This document shows, piece after piece, positions 17,701-25,567 of a stretch of DNA of 64,000 bases; the stretch's first letter is position 1; every line of letters starts with the position of its first letter. The DNA lies in the NCBI RefSeq assembly GCF_013393905.1, contig NZ_CP040276.1:1-64000 (forward strand). Reading direction: 5' to 3'. The notes beneath the pieces are model-generated. The model saw only the letters and a list, made by a program, of their open reading frames with translations. It had not been told where the DNA came from and ran no database searches. The stretch comes from Nostoc sp. C052 (GTDB taxonomy: Bacteria > Cyanobacteriota > Cyanobacteriia > Cyanobacteriales > Nostocaceae). The translations under genes were made by a program, and so were the position numbers.

Positions 17701-19763
17701 TTGCCTCCATTACCCGCATTGCCATTGCTACTAGAACTGTAAGAGTATAATCGTGTTGCGTAAATACTGCCGTTAATGGCACTCAAGGTGATATTGCCTC
17801 CATTACCCGCATTGCCAAAATCACCATCAGCGTTAGTGTAAGCAAACAACAAGTCTGTAGTAATATTACCTTTGTTGGTGTTTAGGGTAATATTACCTGC
17901 ATTACCTGTACTTAAAGAAGAATAGGAGCCAGTTCTAATAAAGCCAACAGAAATATCGCTGTTGATGGTACTCAAAGTAATATTTCCCCCATTACCTGAA
18001 TCAACTAAGGACTCGTATGGGTCAGTAGATGAGCGAGAGGAGGAATCAGAATATAAATCACCTGCACTTATACCATTATTAGCACTGAGAGTAATTGAAC
18101 CTCCGTCATTCGGGTTATTGCTTGCATCTAAGGTTTTACCGTTAGTTGTGATTAACCCGGCACTGTTAATGTTTATTTCCCCGCCTTTGACGGTAATTGC
18201 CTGGGTACTCACATCCCCTGCTGCTGTTGAACGTAGAATCAACGTTGATTTCTGACTGAGGATGGCTGCATCAGCCCCAGTCAACAGTCCGCTTTTATCT
18301 GGTTGAGTGATAGTAATGTCACCCCCAAATCGGATACTGCCCTGAGCTTCCACCGATAGTGACGGCCCAGTATAGCCACCAGCAATATCAACATTCCGCC
18401 CATAAATGCCAAGGCTGCCACTATTACCAGTCGCAATATTCACTCCACCAGTATTATTTAAAGAAACATCGGCTCGTGGTATCTGACTAGGAAAATCGAC
18501 CTGCAAACGATTACCGACTAAATTTAGCCCAACTGTTCCTGCTCCATCCACACCTCCTAAAGTTATCCGGCCATTGGGCGTAATGGCTTGCTCACCATTT
18601 ACCGTTACCTTACCGCCTACGAACGCTAAGGTTTTCCCTTGCTGACCTTGAAACAATAAACTGGGGGTAGGAGGTATCTGGTTGGTAAGGTTGATGGTGT
18701 AAGCTCCGCTAGCGGAACCGAGATTTTCATCCCATCCACTAACTGGTAATTGGGCACCAGCACCTGTGGGGCTAGCATCCTCAAATATTGCACCCTGCGA
18801 ACTGCGGGGATTGTTTTCATAACTAGAGATACCCAGGTAATACTTGCCTGAAACAGGAGCAGTGAAAGCCTCACCTAAAGGCAATGTTGATTGTCGAGTT
18901 CCATTTCCATCATTAGCGCTGTAATCGTCATCGTTCATCACTAAACCTAAGCCATTGCCATCAAACAAGAACAACTGAGTATCGATCTTAGTACCACCCA
19001 CAGTTGTTGCTGTCAATTTCTGCCCATTTCTCAAAAAAAGTTGGTACAGGTCAATATCGTTGTCATTATTTAGTGTCCCAGAGATAGAACTCACAACTGT
19101 CCCTGAAGTTGAGCTATTGGCAGTTTGGGCTGTAGATGGCAATTCTCCTGCATCACCCACTTCTGTATATGGAATAGCAGGTGGTGAACTGGCTGTTCTT
19201 ATAACAATATTGCCTTCGCCACCGTTGAACTGTAACCCAATCGGTACGCTAATAGTTAGCAATGGAGTAGTTGAAGGTTTTCTAGCGCTGAATTCAAATC
19301 CATCAGCGAACTTGATGCTACTTGCTGTACTTCCCACAAATGAGCCGCCGATATCCAATTTGGCATTAGGTCCGAAAATAATCCCATTAGGATTTATAAA
19401 TAATAGGTTTGCAGTACCATTGGCACGAATCAATCCATCAATATCAGATATCGATTTCCCTGTGACTCGACTAATAATATTTTGAATATTTAAACTATTG
19501 TTAAAATCGGCTGTACTTCCAGTGGGAACAGAAAACTCACTAAAGCTGTGGAATAAATTGCTTCCGGCAGTAGTTCCACCTTCAATTTTTATAGTGTTGC
19601 CAATTTTTTGGATATTAGAATTAATGGGTAGCGTAGTATCTGAAGTAATTTGAGCGTAGGCGCAGCCCGTCGTAGAGATCGCACAATTACCAGTGCAAAT
19701 TACTGCACTGGTAATGGCAATGTTTGACCATTTGAATAAATTTAAATCTCTCATTGCCTTCAT
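14718..19763 (-). CDS. filamentous-haemagglutinin-type exoprotein (TpsA-like) with inserted PPC domain
   Basis: A 1681-residue exported protein. It has a signal peptide (about 1-37, ending near CAYAQ), then a two-partner-secretion/haemagglutination-activity domain (about 38-180, with LLFINPNGIIFGPNAKLDIG). A bacterial pre-peptidase C-terminal (PPC-like) beta domain follows at about 225-360 (NDIDLYQLFLRNGQKL; GKYYLGISSYENN). The rest is a long beta-helix of Gly/Asn-rich repeats (for example NAGNGGNITLSA) to about residue 1600. It is probably secreted through an FhaC/ShlB-type outer-membrane pore; no such TpsB gene is in the window. An inserted PPC domain is unusual in this family. An alternative start is the ATG three codons downstream. 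Confidence 0.85.
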   Translation of the reverse strand: MKAMRDLNLFKWSNIAITSAVICTGNCAISTTGCAYAQITSDTTLPINSNIQKIGNTIKIEGGTTAGSNLFHSFSEFSVPTGSTADFNNSLNIQNIISRVTGKSISDIDGLIRANGTANLLFINPNGIIFGPNAKLDIGGSFVGSTASSIKFADGFEFSARKPSTTPLLTISVPIGLQFNGGEGNIVIRTASSPPAIPYTEVGDAGELPSTAQTANSSTSGTVVSSISGTLNNDNDIDLYQLFLRNGQKLTATTVGGTKIDTQLFLFDGNGLGLVMNDDDYSANDGNGTRQSTLPLGEAFTAPVSGKYYLGISSYENNPRSSQGAIFEDASPTGAGAQLPVSGWDENLGSASGAYTINLTNQIPPTPSLLFQGQQGKTLAFVGGKVTVNGEQAITPNGRITLGGVDGAGTVGLNLVGNRLQVDFPSQIPRADVSLNNTGGVNIATGNSGSLGIYGRNVDIAGGYTGPSLSVEAQGSIRFGGDITITQPDKSGLLTGADAAILSQKSTLILRSTAAGDVSTQAITVKGGEININSAGLITTNGKTLDASNNPNDGGSITLSANNGISAGDLYSDSSSRSSTDPYESLVDSGNGGNITLSTINSDISVGFIRTGSYSSLSTGNAGNITLNTNKGNITTDLLFAYTNADGDFGNAGNGGNITLSAINGSIYATRLYSYSSSSNGNAGNGGNITLSATNDIVASERIQSLSQSGSSTYATAGNGGAVTLSTANGNISVGEVKSTSLSSSGISGNAGAISLTALSGNISAAGMQSYSDSEFGIAGNGGDITLTAPKGSIFAANYLSSGILRSSAGRGGKGGNVTLKAAGTIKPYNDYAFQINTSGILGSGNIIIDTQAPFALNTFLISDTFGSGKGGDIQIAAPSISITNGGQISASTHSSGQSGNISLHAFDFLEISGVTLEAPFGNSNKYIFTGLPLGTYIGGYIPTGITTVEGNYPKDVLFPSGVFTQTTVGSTGSAGNLRIETGRLIIKDGGAIATTTFGQNSNAGNVSIQADSISVDNGSILSGVAGGAKGDSGSIDLQTRLLSITGGGVIQTQTLGEGKAGNINVNATQQVNLFGIGSGLRSSSGGSNNQLGTINSNIGQGGNINLTTNSLSITDGATLDAQTETNSTGGNIIINASTLSAINGGKILTSTSGNGEAGDIALNIPEIEISGSTSGIFAQTSGAGSAGDLTVQPGSQGQNLKINFQDNSLISASTSSEGKGGILSVTAPESIALIGNGTLAAIAEGSAAGVAGDVKIATNKLDIGNGVRVSAATNSTNPKARGGELTVQAAQLNLTDGSILEAGTTGAAPGGNLIIQPNNNGQTLAVNFSGKSKASAATSGAGKGGTLSVTAPESITLTGDGSLISAETTGSGAGGDLTLQTGDLSVRDGAQVSVSSTNAGSAGSLFVAADSIGLDNNAKITADTTGGGGNIFLRTPLLILRDRSSITTNATGKNIPGGNISIDAKQGFIIAVPQENSDISANSLDFRGGNVTINAQAIFGTQFRKTPTSASDITATGVSPQFNGSVQINTPDVDPNNGLVQLPTDFVDRSGLIAQGCPANKGNSFTITGRGGLPPLPTQALRTNQTATVNWVTLNPQEQRSASVVENSHLRGIKSPKLEVPQISPTIVEATGWVISKSGTVELTALTPIPTYTNTFNSAIASTGNLPIVACPSQAAAIQK

Positions 19764-20119
19764 AATTTTATTCAGTTTAAAGATTATTTACTTCACTTGA
19801 AGAAACTTAAAAGTCTTGCCACGAAAACTTCAAGTTATTATATAAAATTGTTTGTTTACTTATTCTTTGTATGTGATAAATACAGCTAAATCTTTTATAT
19901 TTTACATTTAGCAAAGGTTTTTTCTTTATTAAGAGAGTTTATATCAAAATTGTCAAAATTAATAGTATTACAAATAACAATGTAATAAAGCTTAAGCAAT
20001 CGCCTGTGGTGTCAGATCGGATACTGCCTTGGCTGTTGAGATACATGCAATTGGCATCCACAGACAGGGAACCTGTGAGAAGAATCGACTCCTGTGCGCT
20101 ACGACGATGGAGAAAAAAT

Positions 20120-20204
20120 TTTTATCACTGGCTGCATAATATTGATTTGCTCACACCCATAGATATATAGAAGTCAAGTTTCACATCATCAAGATAAACA
20201 ATAT
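20120..20204 (+). promoter_or_regulatory. shared leader element, orphan copy D
   Basis: Closely matches copy C over its whole length (TTTATCACT, GCATAATATTGATTT, CACACCCATA, TATAGAAG, CATCATCAAGATAAACA), differing at roughly a dozen positions. TTGATT and TATAGA are 18 bases apart. It ends at an ATG as copy C does, but no long gene follows. Confidence 0.6.
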
Positions 20205-20330
20205 ATGTTAACGCAATCAACGATGCTCTCTTGTCTTATCTGGAAATGTTCGCATCTAAAATTGGTTATAGCAGGAAACAGCCTTGAAAGTCACTTGGTG
20301 TCGGGGTTTTACGATCAATTAATGTTCTAA
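20205..20330 (+). CDS. 41-codon open frame behind leader D
   Basis: Starts at the ATG placed exactly as in the TPR gene behind leader C (MLTQSTMLSCLIWKCSHLKL) and ends TAA at 20328. It shows no similarity to the TPR protein. It could be a real small protein driven by the shared leader, or debris after a gene duplication whose body was lost. Evidence is positional only. Confidence 0.25.
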   Translation: MLTQSTMLSCLIWKCSHLKLVIAGNSLESHLVSGFYDQLMF

Positions 20331-20430
20331 CCTACCTGATAACTGCTGTATGTTTGACAAATCCTAAATGTATAGTCATTTCATATTCAATCAAGACTAG
20401 TTAGGCAGCACAAGAACCGAAGGAGCGATT

Positions 20431-21038
20431 ATGTCTGAAAAGAAAGCGTTAACAGACTATCCAATTCATGAATTACTCGCAGAACGCTGGAGTCCTTATG
20501 CCTTCCAGGATCGTCCGGTTTTACAAGCCGATATCTGTTCATTATTCGAGGCGGCGCGGTGGTCAGCATCTTCCTACAACGAGCAACCCTGGAGCTATCT
20601 TGTTGCCACCAAGGAAAACCCTGACCATTTTCAACAACTCCTATCGTGTCTCGTGGAAGCAAACCAGATATGGGCGCAAAACGCTCCGGTTCTGGCTTTG
20701 GGCATTGCCAGTCTCAGATTTACTCGCAATAACCAAGAGAACAAGGCTGCTATTCACGACCTCGGACTTGCTAGTGGCAATCTTGTGGTAGAGGCAACGG
20801 CACGCGGAATTTGTGTCCATGAGATGATCGGTATTCTTCCCGACAAAGCACGCGAACTCTTTGACATCCTGAAGGTTTTGAGGCATGGACGGCTATGGCG
20901 ATCGGATATCAAGGCGATCCCATAACACTCCCAGATGTTCTCAAGGAACGCGACCTATCACCAAGGCAACGCAAACCGCTGGATCAATTCGTATTCAGTG
21001 GTAAGTGGGGAAATCTTTCGTCGCTAGTGCTGAAGTGA
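20431..21038 (+). pseudogene. nitroreductase family protein, frameshifted
   Basis: The first frame (20431-20925) encodes an FMN-dependent nitroreductase: HELLAERWSPYAFQDRPV, then the FMN-binding AARWSASSYNEQPWSYLVAT and HDLGLASGNLVVEATARGI. Near 20861-20872 the homologous frame shifts. The true C-terminus (PEGFEAWTAMAIGYQGDP, then LPDVLKERDLSPRQRKPLDQ) continues in another frame to the TGA at 21036. One lost base would explain it. It is either a pseudogene or a sequencing error. The family reduces nitro compounds or quinones with NAD(P)H. It begins a rightward series of redox genes. Confidence 0.75.
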
Positions 21039-21344
21039 TATGGCAACAACAACTACAACTAATCTTGAACAGTTTTACTTTCGTATTATTACCGTTTTCA
21101 GTCTGACTTGGTTAATCGAACAGAGGCGGTCTTTAACAGAATAAAAATTCAAGGAATCTGTAACGAAAATGGGAACTTGAAATATTAGAGTCGTTTTAAC
21201 CAATACCTTTGGTACGGCTGAACTCAAAGTCATACTACTCAAGTTTATCAGTCGGCTGGCGATCGCTATTTCAAGGAGAGAAACTCATATTCTCACAACT
21301 AGCGATTCTCAAATATTTTGCAGGTTTCAACAGGAGGTTTACAA
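21039..21344 (+). other. intergenic region, 306 bp
   Basis: No convincing gene. Ends with a strong Shine-Dalgarno sequence (AGGAGG at 21332-21337) before the SDR start. Confidence 0.4.
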
Positions 21345-22283
21345 ATGAAGATTTTTGTTGCAGGCGCAACCGGAGCGATCGGTCATCCCCTAATCGCGCA
21401 ACTGCTAGCGCAAGGACATGAAGTAGCTGCATTGACACGTTCTTTAGAAAAAGGACAAACTTTAGCTGAACAAGGCGTGGAATTGGCAATCGCAGATGTA
21501 TTTGATGCCGATGCTGTTAAAGCTGCCATCACCCGCGTTCAGCCGGAAGTAGTGATTGAACAACTCACTTCCCTCCCCAAAACCTATACTAGCGAGTCGA
21601 TGAGTGCAGCATCAGCCTTGAATACTCGTATCCGTCGAGAAGGGGGTGCTAATGTGCTAGCGGCAGCACAAGCGGCTGGCGTGCGCCGTTATCTGAGGCA
21701 GTCGATCGCATTTTGGGCGATTCCCGGCGCAGGCTTGGCAGACGAAGAAACGCCATTAGCTTTTGATGCCTCGCCTGCGGTAGCAGCAGATGCACACATA
21801 GTCACTGAGATCGAGCGTCACTTACTTGAAACGCCCAACCTAGAAGGGATTGCTCTGCGTTATGGCTTCCTTTACGGGCCTGGTACTTGGTTTGCCCCCG
21901 ATGGCGATGTTGCCCAACAGGTGCGACAGCAACAGTTCCCGATCATTGGGAATGGGGAAGGTGTATGGTCGTGGATTCATATTGAAGATGCAGCGATCGC
22001 CACAGTTGCAGCAGCAGAACGGGGCAATCCAGGCATTTACCTGATTACAGACGATCAACCCTTAGCGGTTCGCCAGTGGCTTTCTGCGTATGCTCAATGG
22101 CTCAATGCTCCACCACCTCCCCAAGTATCGGTTGAGGATACTCTGCGAATTAGTGGTGCGGATGCTGTCTATTATGGTACTCAGATGCGAGGTGCATCGA
22201 ATGCTAAAGCAAAACGCGAATTAAATTTTCAGTCCCGACCCTTGGAATGGATGGTTAACATCGCCGTGGCTCATGCCAGTTAA
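21345..22283 (+). CDS. NAD(P)-dependent epimerase/dehydratase (extended SDR family)
   Basis: A 312-residue protein with the N-terminal Rossmann motif GATGAIG (residues 7-13) after the first strand (MKIFVA). Further family features are ARG/AAGVRRYLRQS-type central strands, ALRYGFLYGPGTWF near the middle, and a substrate-binding C-terminal part. Start chosen at 21345 because AGGAGG lies 7-8 bases upstream; the frame is open to 21318, but that segment has no ribosome site. It belongs to the NAD-dependent epimerase/dehydratase group acting on nucleotide sugars or related substrates; specificity cannot be told. It is followed 20 bases later by a small membrane protein, so they are likely co-transcribed. 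Confidence 0.82.
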   Translation: MKIFVAGATGAIGHPLIAQLLAQGHEVAALTRSLEKGQTLAEQGVELAIADVFDADAVKAAITRVQPEVVIEQLTSLPKTYTSESMSAASALNTRIRREGGANVLAAAQAAGVRRYLRQSIAFWAIPGAGLADEETPLAFDASPAVAADAHIVTEIERHLLETPNLEGIALRYGFLYGPGTWFAPDGDVAQQVRQQQFPIIGNGEGVWSWIHIEDAAIATVAAAERGNPGIYLITDDQPLAVRQWLSAYAQWLNAPPPPQVSVEDTLRISGADAVYYGTQMRGASNAKAKRELNFQSRPLEWMVNIAVAHAS

Positions 22284-22303
22284 AAATTTAGGGGAGAAGA
22301 AAG

Positions 22304-22711
22304 ATGAAGATTGCTCAATATGGAACAGCGATCGTGGTCATCCATGCGATCATACACGGACTACACGGTTTAGCGCATGTGGAAATTCCAGTTCCCCTCT
22401 CAATACTTCAGAGTTTATTTGTGGGTATTGTGATTTATGCGATTCCCATCATTGCAGTCGTTTTACTTTGGACACACTTTTACCACATTGGTAGCTGGCT
22501 CTTGCTCTTTTCAATGGCAGCATCAATCCTTTTTGGAATCTACAATCATTTGATCGTAATTAGTTCGGATCATGTGTCTCAAGTTTCCTTTGCAGGTTGG
22601 GGAATGCTATTCCAAATCACAGCCATTCTGACATTAATTGTGGATGGATTCGGTTGTTGGATTGGCATCTGGGCATTGAAAACGATTCAGGAACCAGAAA
22701 AGGTTATATGA
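22304..22711 (+). CDS. small four-helix membrane protein, unknown function
   Basis: 135 residues with about four hydrophobic segments (FVGIVIYAIPIIAVVLLWTH; SWLLLFSMAASILFGIYNHL; AGWGMLFQITAILTLIVDG and a weaker N-terminal one). A His-rich N-terminal stretch (IHAIIHGLHGLAHVE) could bind metal or haem. I do not recognise the family. It starts 20 bases after the SDR gene with AGGGGAG before the ATG, so it is probably in that operon. Confidence 0.65.
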   Translation: MKIAQYGTAIVVIHAIIHGLHGLAHVEIPVPLSILQSLFVGIVIYAIPIIAVVLLWTHFYHIGSWLLLFSMAASILFGIYNHLIVISSDHVSQVSFAGWGMLFQITAILTLIVDGFGCWIGIWALKTIQEPEKVI

Positions 22712-22773
22712 ATTGTTTCGATCGTTTTAACCACAATTGAGCCGCATTTATTTCTGATAGAGGTTGATAAAAT

Positions 22774-23421
22774 ATGTTTGATCTTGACCAAACTATTAAA
22801 GACCGACACTCAACACGCAAATTCTTATCCCAACCAGTGCCACGGGCTTTGCTCAATGAAGCCCTGGCTCTAGCACAGCTAGCACCGTCGAACTCAAACA
22901 TCCAGCCGTGGCGGTTGGTGTTTGCCCAAGGCGATCGCCGCGATCGCTTGCAAGAGGCTTTGCTAAACCTTGCCAAGCAGCAGCCCAACGTCTCTCCTCT
23001 GCCTTCTGCCTTCCAGCATTACCGCCAGGAACTGGGAGCGCAAGTCTACGGGGCGATGGGGATTACTCGTGATGATAAAGCCAACAGACAGTTAGCCGTT
23101 CTGCGTAATTACGAATTTTTTGGCGCACCAATGGTTGCTATTGTCTGTATGCACCAAGATTTGGGCGTTGCCGATGCTTTAAGTGTGGGGATGTATTTAC
23201 AAACGTTAGTGTTAAGCCTAACTGCTCGTGGCATTGGCACTTGCGTAGAGGTTTCGCTAGCGGATTATCCCGAAATCATCCGCAACGAGTTGAACATCTC
23301 ACCGGATTTATTGATCATTTGTGGTTTAGCCGTTGGCTATTCCGATCCTGATTTTCCCGCTAATCATCTGCATATAAACCGTGATTCCGTTGAGAAAAAC
23401 GTCTCGTTTCAGGGCGATTGA
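22774..23421 (+). CDS. nitroreductase family protein
   Basis: A 215-residue intact nitroreductase. The N-terminal RHSTRKFLSQPVPRALLNEA and APSNSNIQPWRLVFAQGD form the FMN-binding region. The C-terminal ARGIGTCVEVSLADYPEII and ICGLAVGYSDPDFPAN complete the fold. It is a flavoprotein oxidoreductase that reduces nitro groups, quinones or enones with NAD(P)H, probably cytoplasmic. It is paralogous to the frameshifted gene at 20431, which may make that loss tolerable (inference). Confidence 0.85.
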   Translation: MFDLDQTIKDRHSTRKFLSQPVPRALLNEALALAQLAPSNSNIQPWRLVFAQGDRRDRLQEALLNLAKQQPNVSPLPSAFQHYRQELGAQVYGAMGITRDDKANRQLAVLRNYEFFGAPMVAIVCMHQDLGVADALSVGMYLQTLVLSLTARGIGTCVEVSLADYPEIIRNELNISPDLLIICGLAVGYSDPDFPANHLHINRDSVEKNVSFQGD

Positions 23422-23535
23422 CAAAAAGCTATCTTTTTTCTACTAGATGTTAAACACAAGTGCAAAAGAGTATCTGCGTTCTTACTGCCATTAATGGTTT
23501 CAAAATTTTTTGATTTGTTTGATTCAGGAGATTTT

Positions 23536-24062
23536 ATGTTTAGCAAGATTCTAGCTGCAATTGACCGTTCCGCACATGGGAATGCTGTTTTGACGAAGCG
23601 CTTACTCTAGCAAAGACAACTAAAGGAAGCCTGATGTTGTTGCATATCCTATCTAGTGAAGAAAAGGATAGCCCCCAAACACCTACACTGGTTACTCTCG
23701 AATATCATCCATTACATGGAGAACTTCTAGAGGATTATTGGAAGCAGTGGCAAAGTTACGAAGAAGAGGGTTTGAAATTATTGCGCTCGTATACAGAGTC
23801 AGCAACCAATGCAGGGGTAAGTACTGAATTCACCCAAAATTCTGGCAATCCCAGCCGGAATATCTGTGAACTTGCTCAAACTTGGGGCGCAGACTTAATT
23901 GTGATCGGTCGTCGAGGACATTCTGGTTTGAATGAGTTGATATTAGGCAGCGTGAGTAATTATGTGTTTCACCATGCTCCTTGTTCGGTGCATGTTGTTT
24001 ATCCTCCAGTTCCTCTTAAATATGAAGTCCCCGTAGTCAATAAAGCTCAAGTAGTTCATTAA
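23536..24062 (+). pseudogene. universal stress protein (UspA family), frameshifted
   Basis: The start ATG at 23536 follows CAGGAG and encodes MFSKILAAIDRSAHGNAV. After the TTTT run near 23587-23592 the reading frame is lost and a TAG follows. The proper continuation (FDEALTLAKTTKGSLMLLHI) lies in another frame and runs to TAA at 24060. The C-terminal ATP-binding signature is intact (GADLIVIGRRGHSGLNELIL followed by GSVSN). A single base deletion explains it. It is either a pseudogene or a homopolymer sequencing error. Confidence 0.78.
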
Positions 24063-24191
24063 GAATGGACTGTGAATATCTTTGTTGGTAGTAATGCAAA
24101 AGTTAGGTTCATAAACTTCAAGCTTTTGCCTTAGTCGTTGCCGTGGAATCGAAATTGTTCTCAAGTAAACATTAATTCAGGAAATTTTGAC

Positions 24192-24473
24192 ATGGATAAT
24201 GTAATAGCCCCGACCAATTCATCTGTTGTAAAACCACCCGAAGTTACATTGGTGCCTAATAACTCACTATTGACTGAAACACCAGAAGCAGGACGACAAC
24301 TGGCAGTCAAAATGGCACGGCTAATTATTAAACTGACTCAGCCTGATGAAGAAAAACGCAACCAACTGCGAGATGTTTATGGCAATGATGCCATGATGCT
24401 GATTGCAGTTGGACAGACAGTTGCAACAGAGTTTGCCACGATCGCAGCTGCTAATAACTACTGGCAAAAGTAA
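24192..24473 (+). CDS. hypothetical protein, 93 aa
   Basis: A small soluble protein of unrecognised family. The N-terminal 35 residues are Pro/Val/Asn-rich and probably disordered. The rest looks helical (AGRQLAVKMARLIIKLTQPD; NQLRDVYGNDAMMLIAVGQT). I place the start at 24192 because the preceding codons of the frame look random. It sits between the broken universal stress gene and the hydrolase, on the same strand. Function unknown. Confidence 0.55.
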   Translation: MDNVIAPTNSSVVKPPEVTLVPNNSLLTETPEAGRQLAVKMARLIIKLTQPDEEKRNQLRDVYGNDAMMLIAVGQTVATEFATIAAANNYWQK

Positions 24474-24591
24474 TATCTCGAAAGCTTCAAATCAGTAATT
24501 TGCTCAAAGGTGATTTCAATAGCATCCAGAGTAGAGGTAGCGGATGCTGACTTTAGCCTTGAATCATTTAGACCGAAGCGAGGAGTGATTG

Positions 24592-25431
24592 ATGAAGAAT
24601 AACTTATTTACACGTCGAAGATTATTGAATGTAGGAATTTTCATAGGTTTAGGTTTTACTACTACCCCACTAATTGCACTTGCAAAACCTCAGAAGCATT
24701 CACATCAAACGAAGGAGACTAAAATGGCTGCTAATAATATCGTGCTGGTGCATGGAGCCTTTGCCGACAGTTCAAGTTGGAGCAAGGTGATCCCACTACT
24801 GCAAGACAAAGGCTTTCGCGTTACAGCAGTGCAGATTCCGCTCACCTCCCTTGCAAACGACGTTGCTGTAGTAGAGCAGGTTCTTGCAGCTCAGACAGAT
24901 CCGACAATTCTCGTCGGTCATTCTTATGGAGGTGCAGTCATTACAGTTGCTGGAGCCAACGCACCAAATGTTATTGGATTGGTGTACATTGCAGCTTATG
25001 CACCCGATACAGGAGAAAGCCTTGGCGACTTAAATGGGCGTTTCCCCACCCCATCTGGTTCTTCCCATGTCCGTCCTGTTTATAATAATCAGTTCCTTGA
25101 GATTGATCCTGATACTTTTCAAGAGGCATTTGCTCAGGATGTTGAAACTGTTCAAGCACGTGTGATGGCTGCTGTACAGAAGCCGATCGCAATCAAGAAC
25201 TTTGACGATAAAGTGACCAAACCAGCCTGGAAGTCTAAGCGATCGTGGTATCAAGTATCTGATAACGATCACATGATTTCACCAGAACTAGAGCGTTTTA
25301 TGGCGAAGCGTATCGGGGCAATGGTCATTTCATTACCATCAAGCCATGCCTCAATGGTTTCACATCCTGCGGAAGTAGCAAATCTGATTATTGAAGCAGC
25401 AAAGGTAGAAGCCTCAAGTAAAGTTCATTAA
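24592..25431 (+). CDS. alpha/beta hydrolase with Tat-like signal
   Basis: A 279-residue alpha/beta hydrolase. Residues 1-32 form a possible twin-arginine or Sec signal (FTRRRLLNVGIFIGLGFTTT). The fold signatures are HGAFADSSSW (oxyanion region, residues 54-63), the nucleophile elbow GHSYGG (S111), and a C-terminal SSHASMVSHP carrying the likely catalytic His. It resembles the salicylate-esterase/AB_hydrolase-6 group common in soil bacteria; the substrate is unknown. The start is ATG at 24592; a TTG one codon earlier is possible. An internal ATG after the signal (MAANNIVLV), preceded by AAGGAG, could also make a cytoplasmic form. Confidence 0.82.
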   Translation: MKNNLFTRRRLLNVGIFIGLGFTTTPLIALAKPQKHSHQTKETKMAANNIVLVHGAFADSSSWSKVIPLLQDKGFRVTAVQIPLTSLANDVAVVEQVLAAQTDPTILVGHSYGGAVITVAGANAPNVIGLVYIAAYAPDTGESLGDLNGRFPTPSGSSHVRPVYNNQFLEIDPDTFQEAFAQDVETVQARVMAAVQKPIAIKNFDDKVTKPAWKSKRSWYQVSDNDHMISPELERFMAKRIGAMVISLPSSHASMVSHPAEVANLIIEAAKVEASSKVH

Positions 25432-25567
25432 CCTTAATTATTTATACGATGGTTAAGCGATCGCTAACCCTTATGGGCGTTGGGTTGACGCATTAAATCA
25501 AACCTACGTCTATCGGATCTCGGAATCGACAAATCAGGAAAGTGTTCTGATTTTAGAGGAATTCACC

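Larger units (their letters stand above)
19764..20430. other. intergenic region, 667 bp, with orphan leader
   Basis: AT-rich DNA upstream of the exoprotein gene. It holds leader copy D and the 41-codon frame at 20205. The remainder shows nothing recognisable. Confidence 0.5.

Noticed and set aside
17680..18000. Regularly spaced repeats resembling a CRISPR array
   Set aside because: The repeats (for example TTGCCTCCATTACCCGCATT) encode the beta-helix repeat of the exoprotein and are in frame. There are no spacers of uniform length and no cas genes.
15280..19485. Several plus-strand frames opposite the exoprotein gene (for example 15280-15816, 16423-16737, 19060-19485)
   Set aside because: They are Pro/Leu/Val-rich mirror images of Gly/Asn/Ser repeats in the exoprotein and have no ribosome sites or family features.
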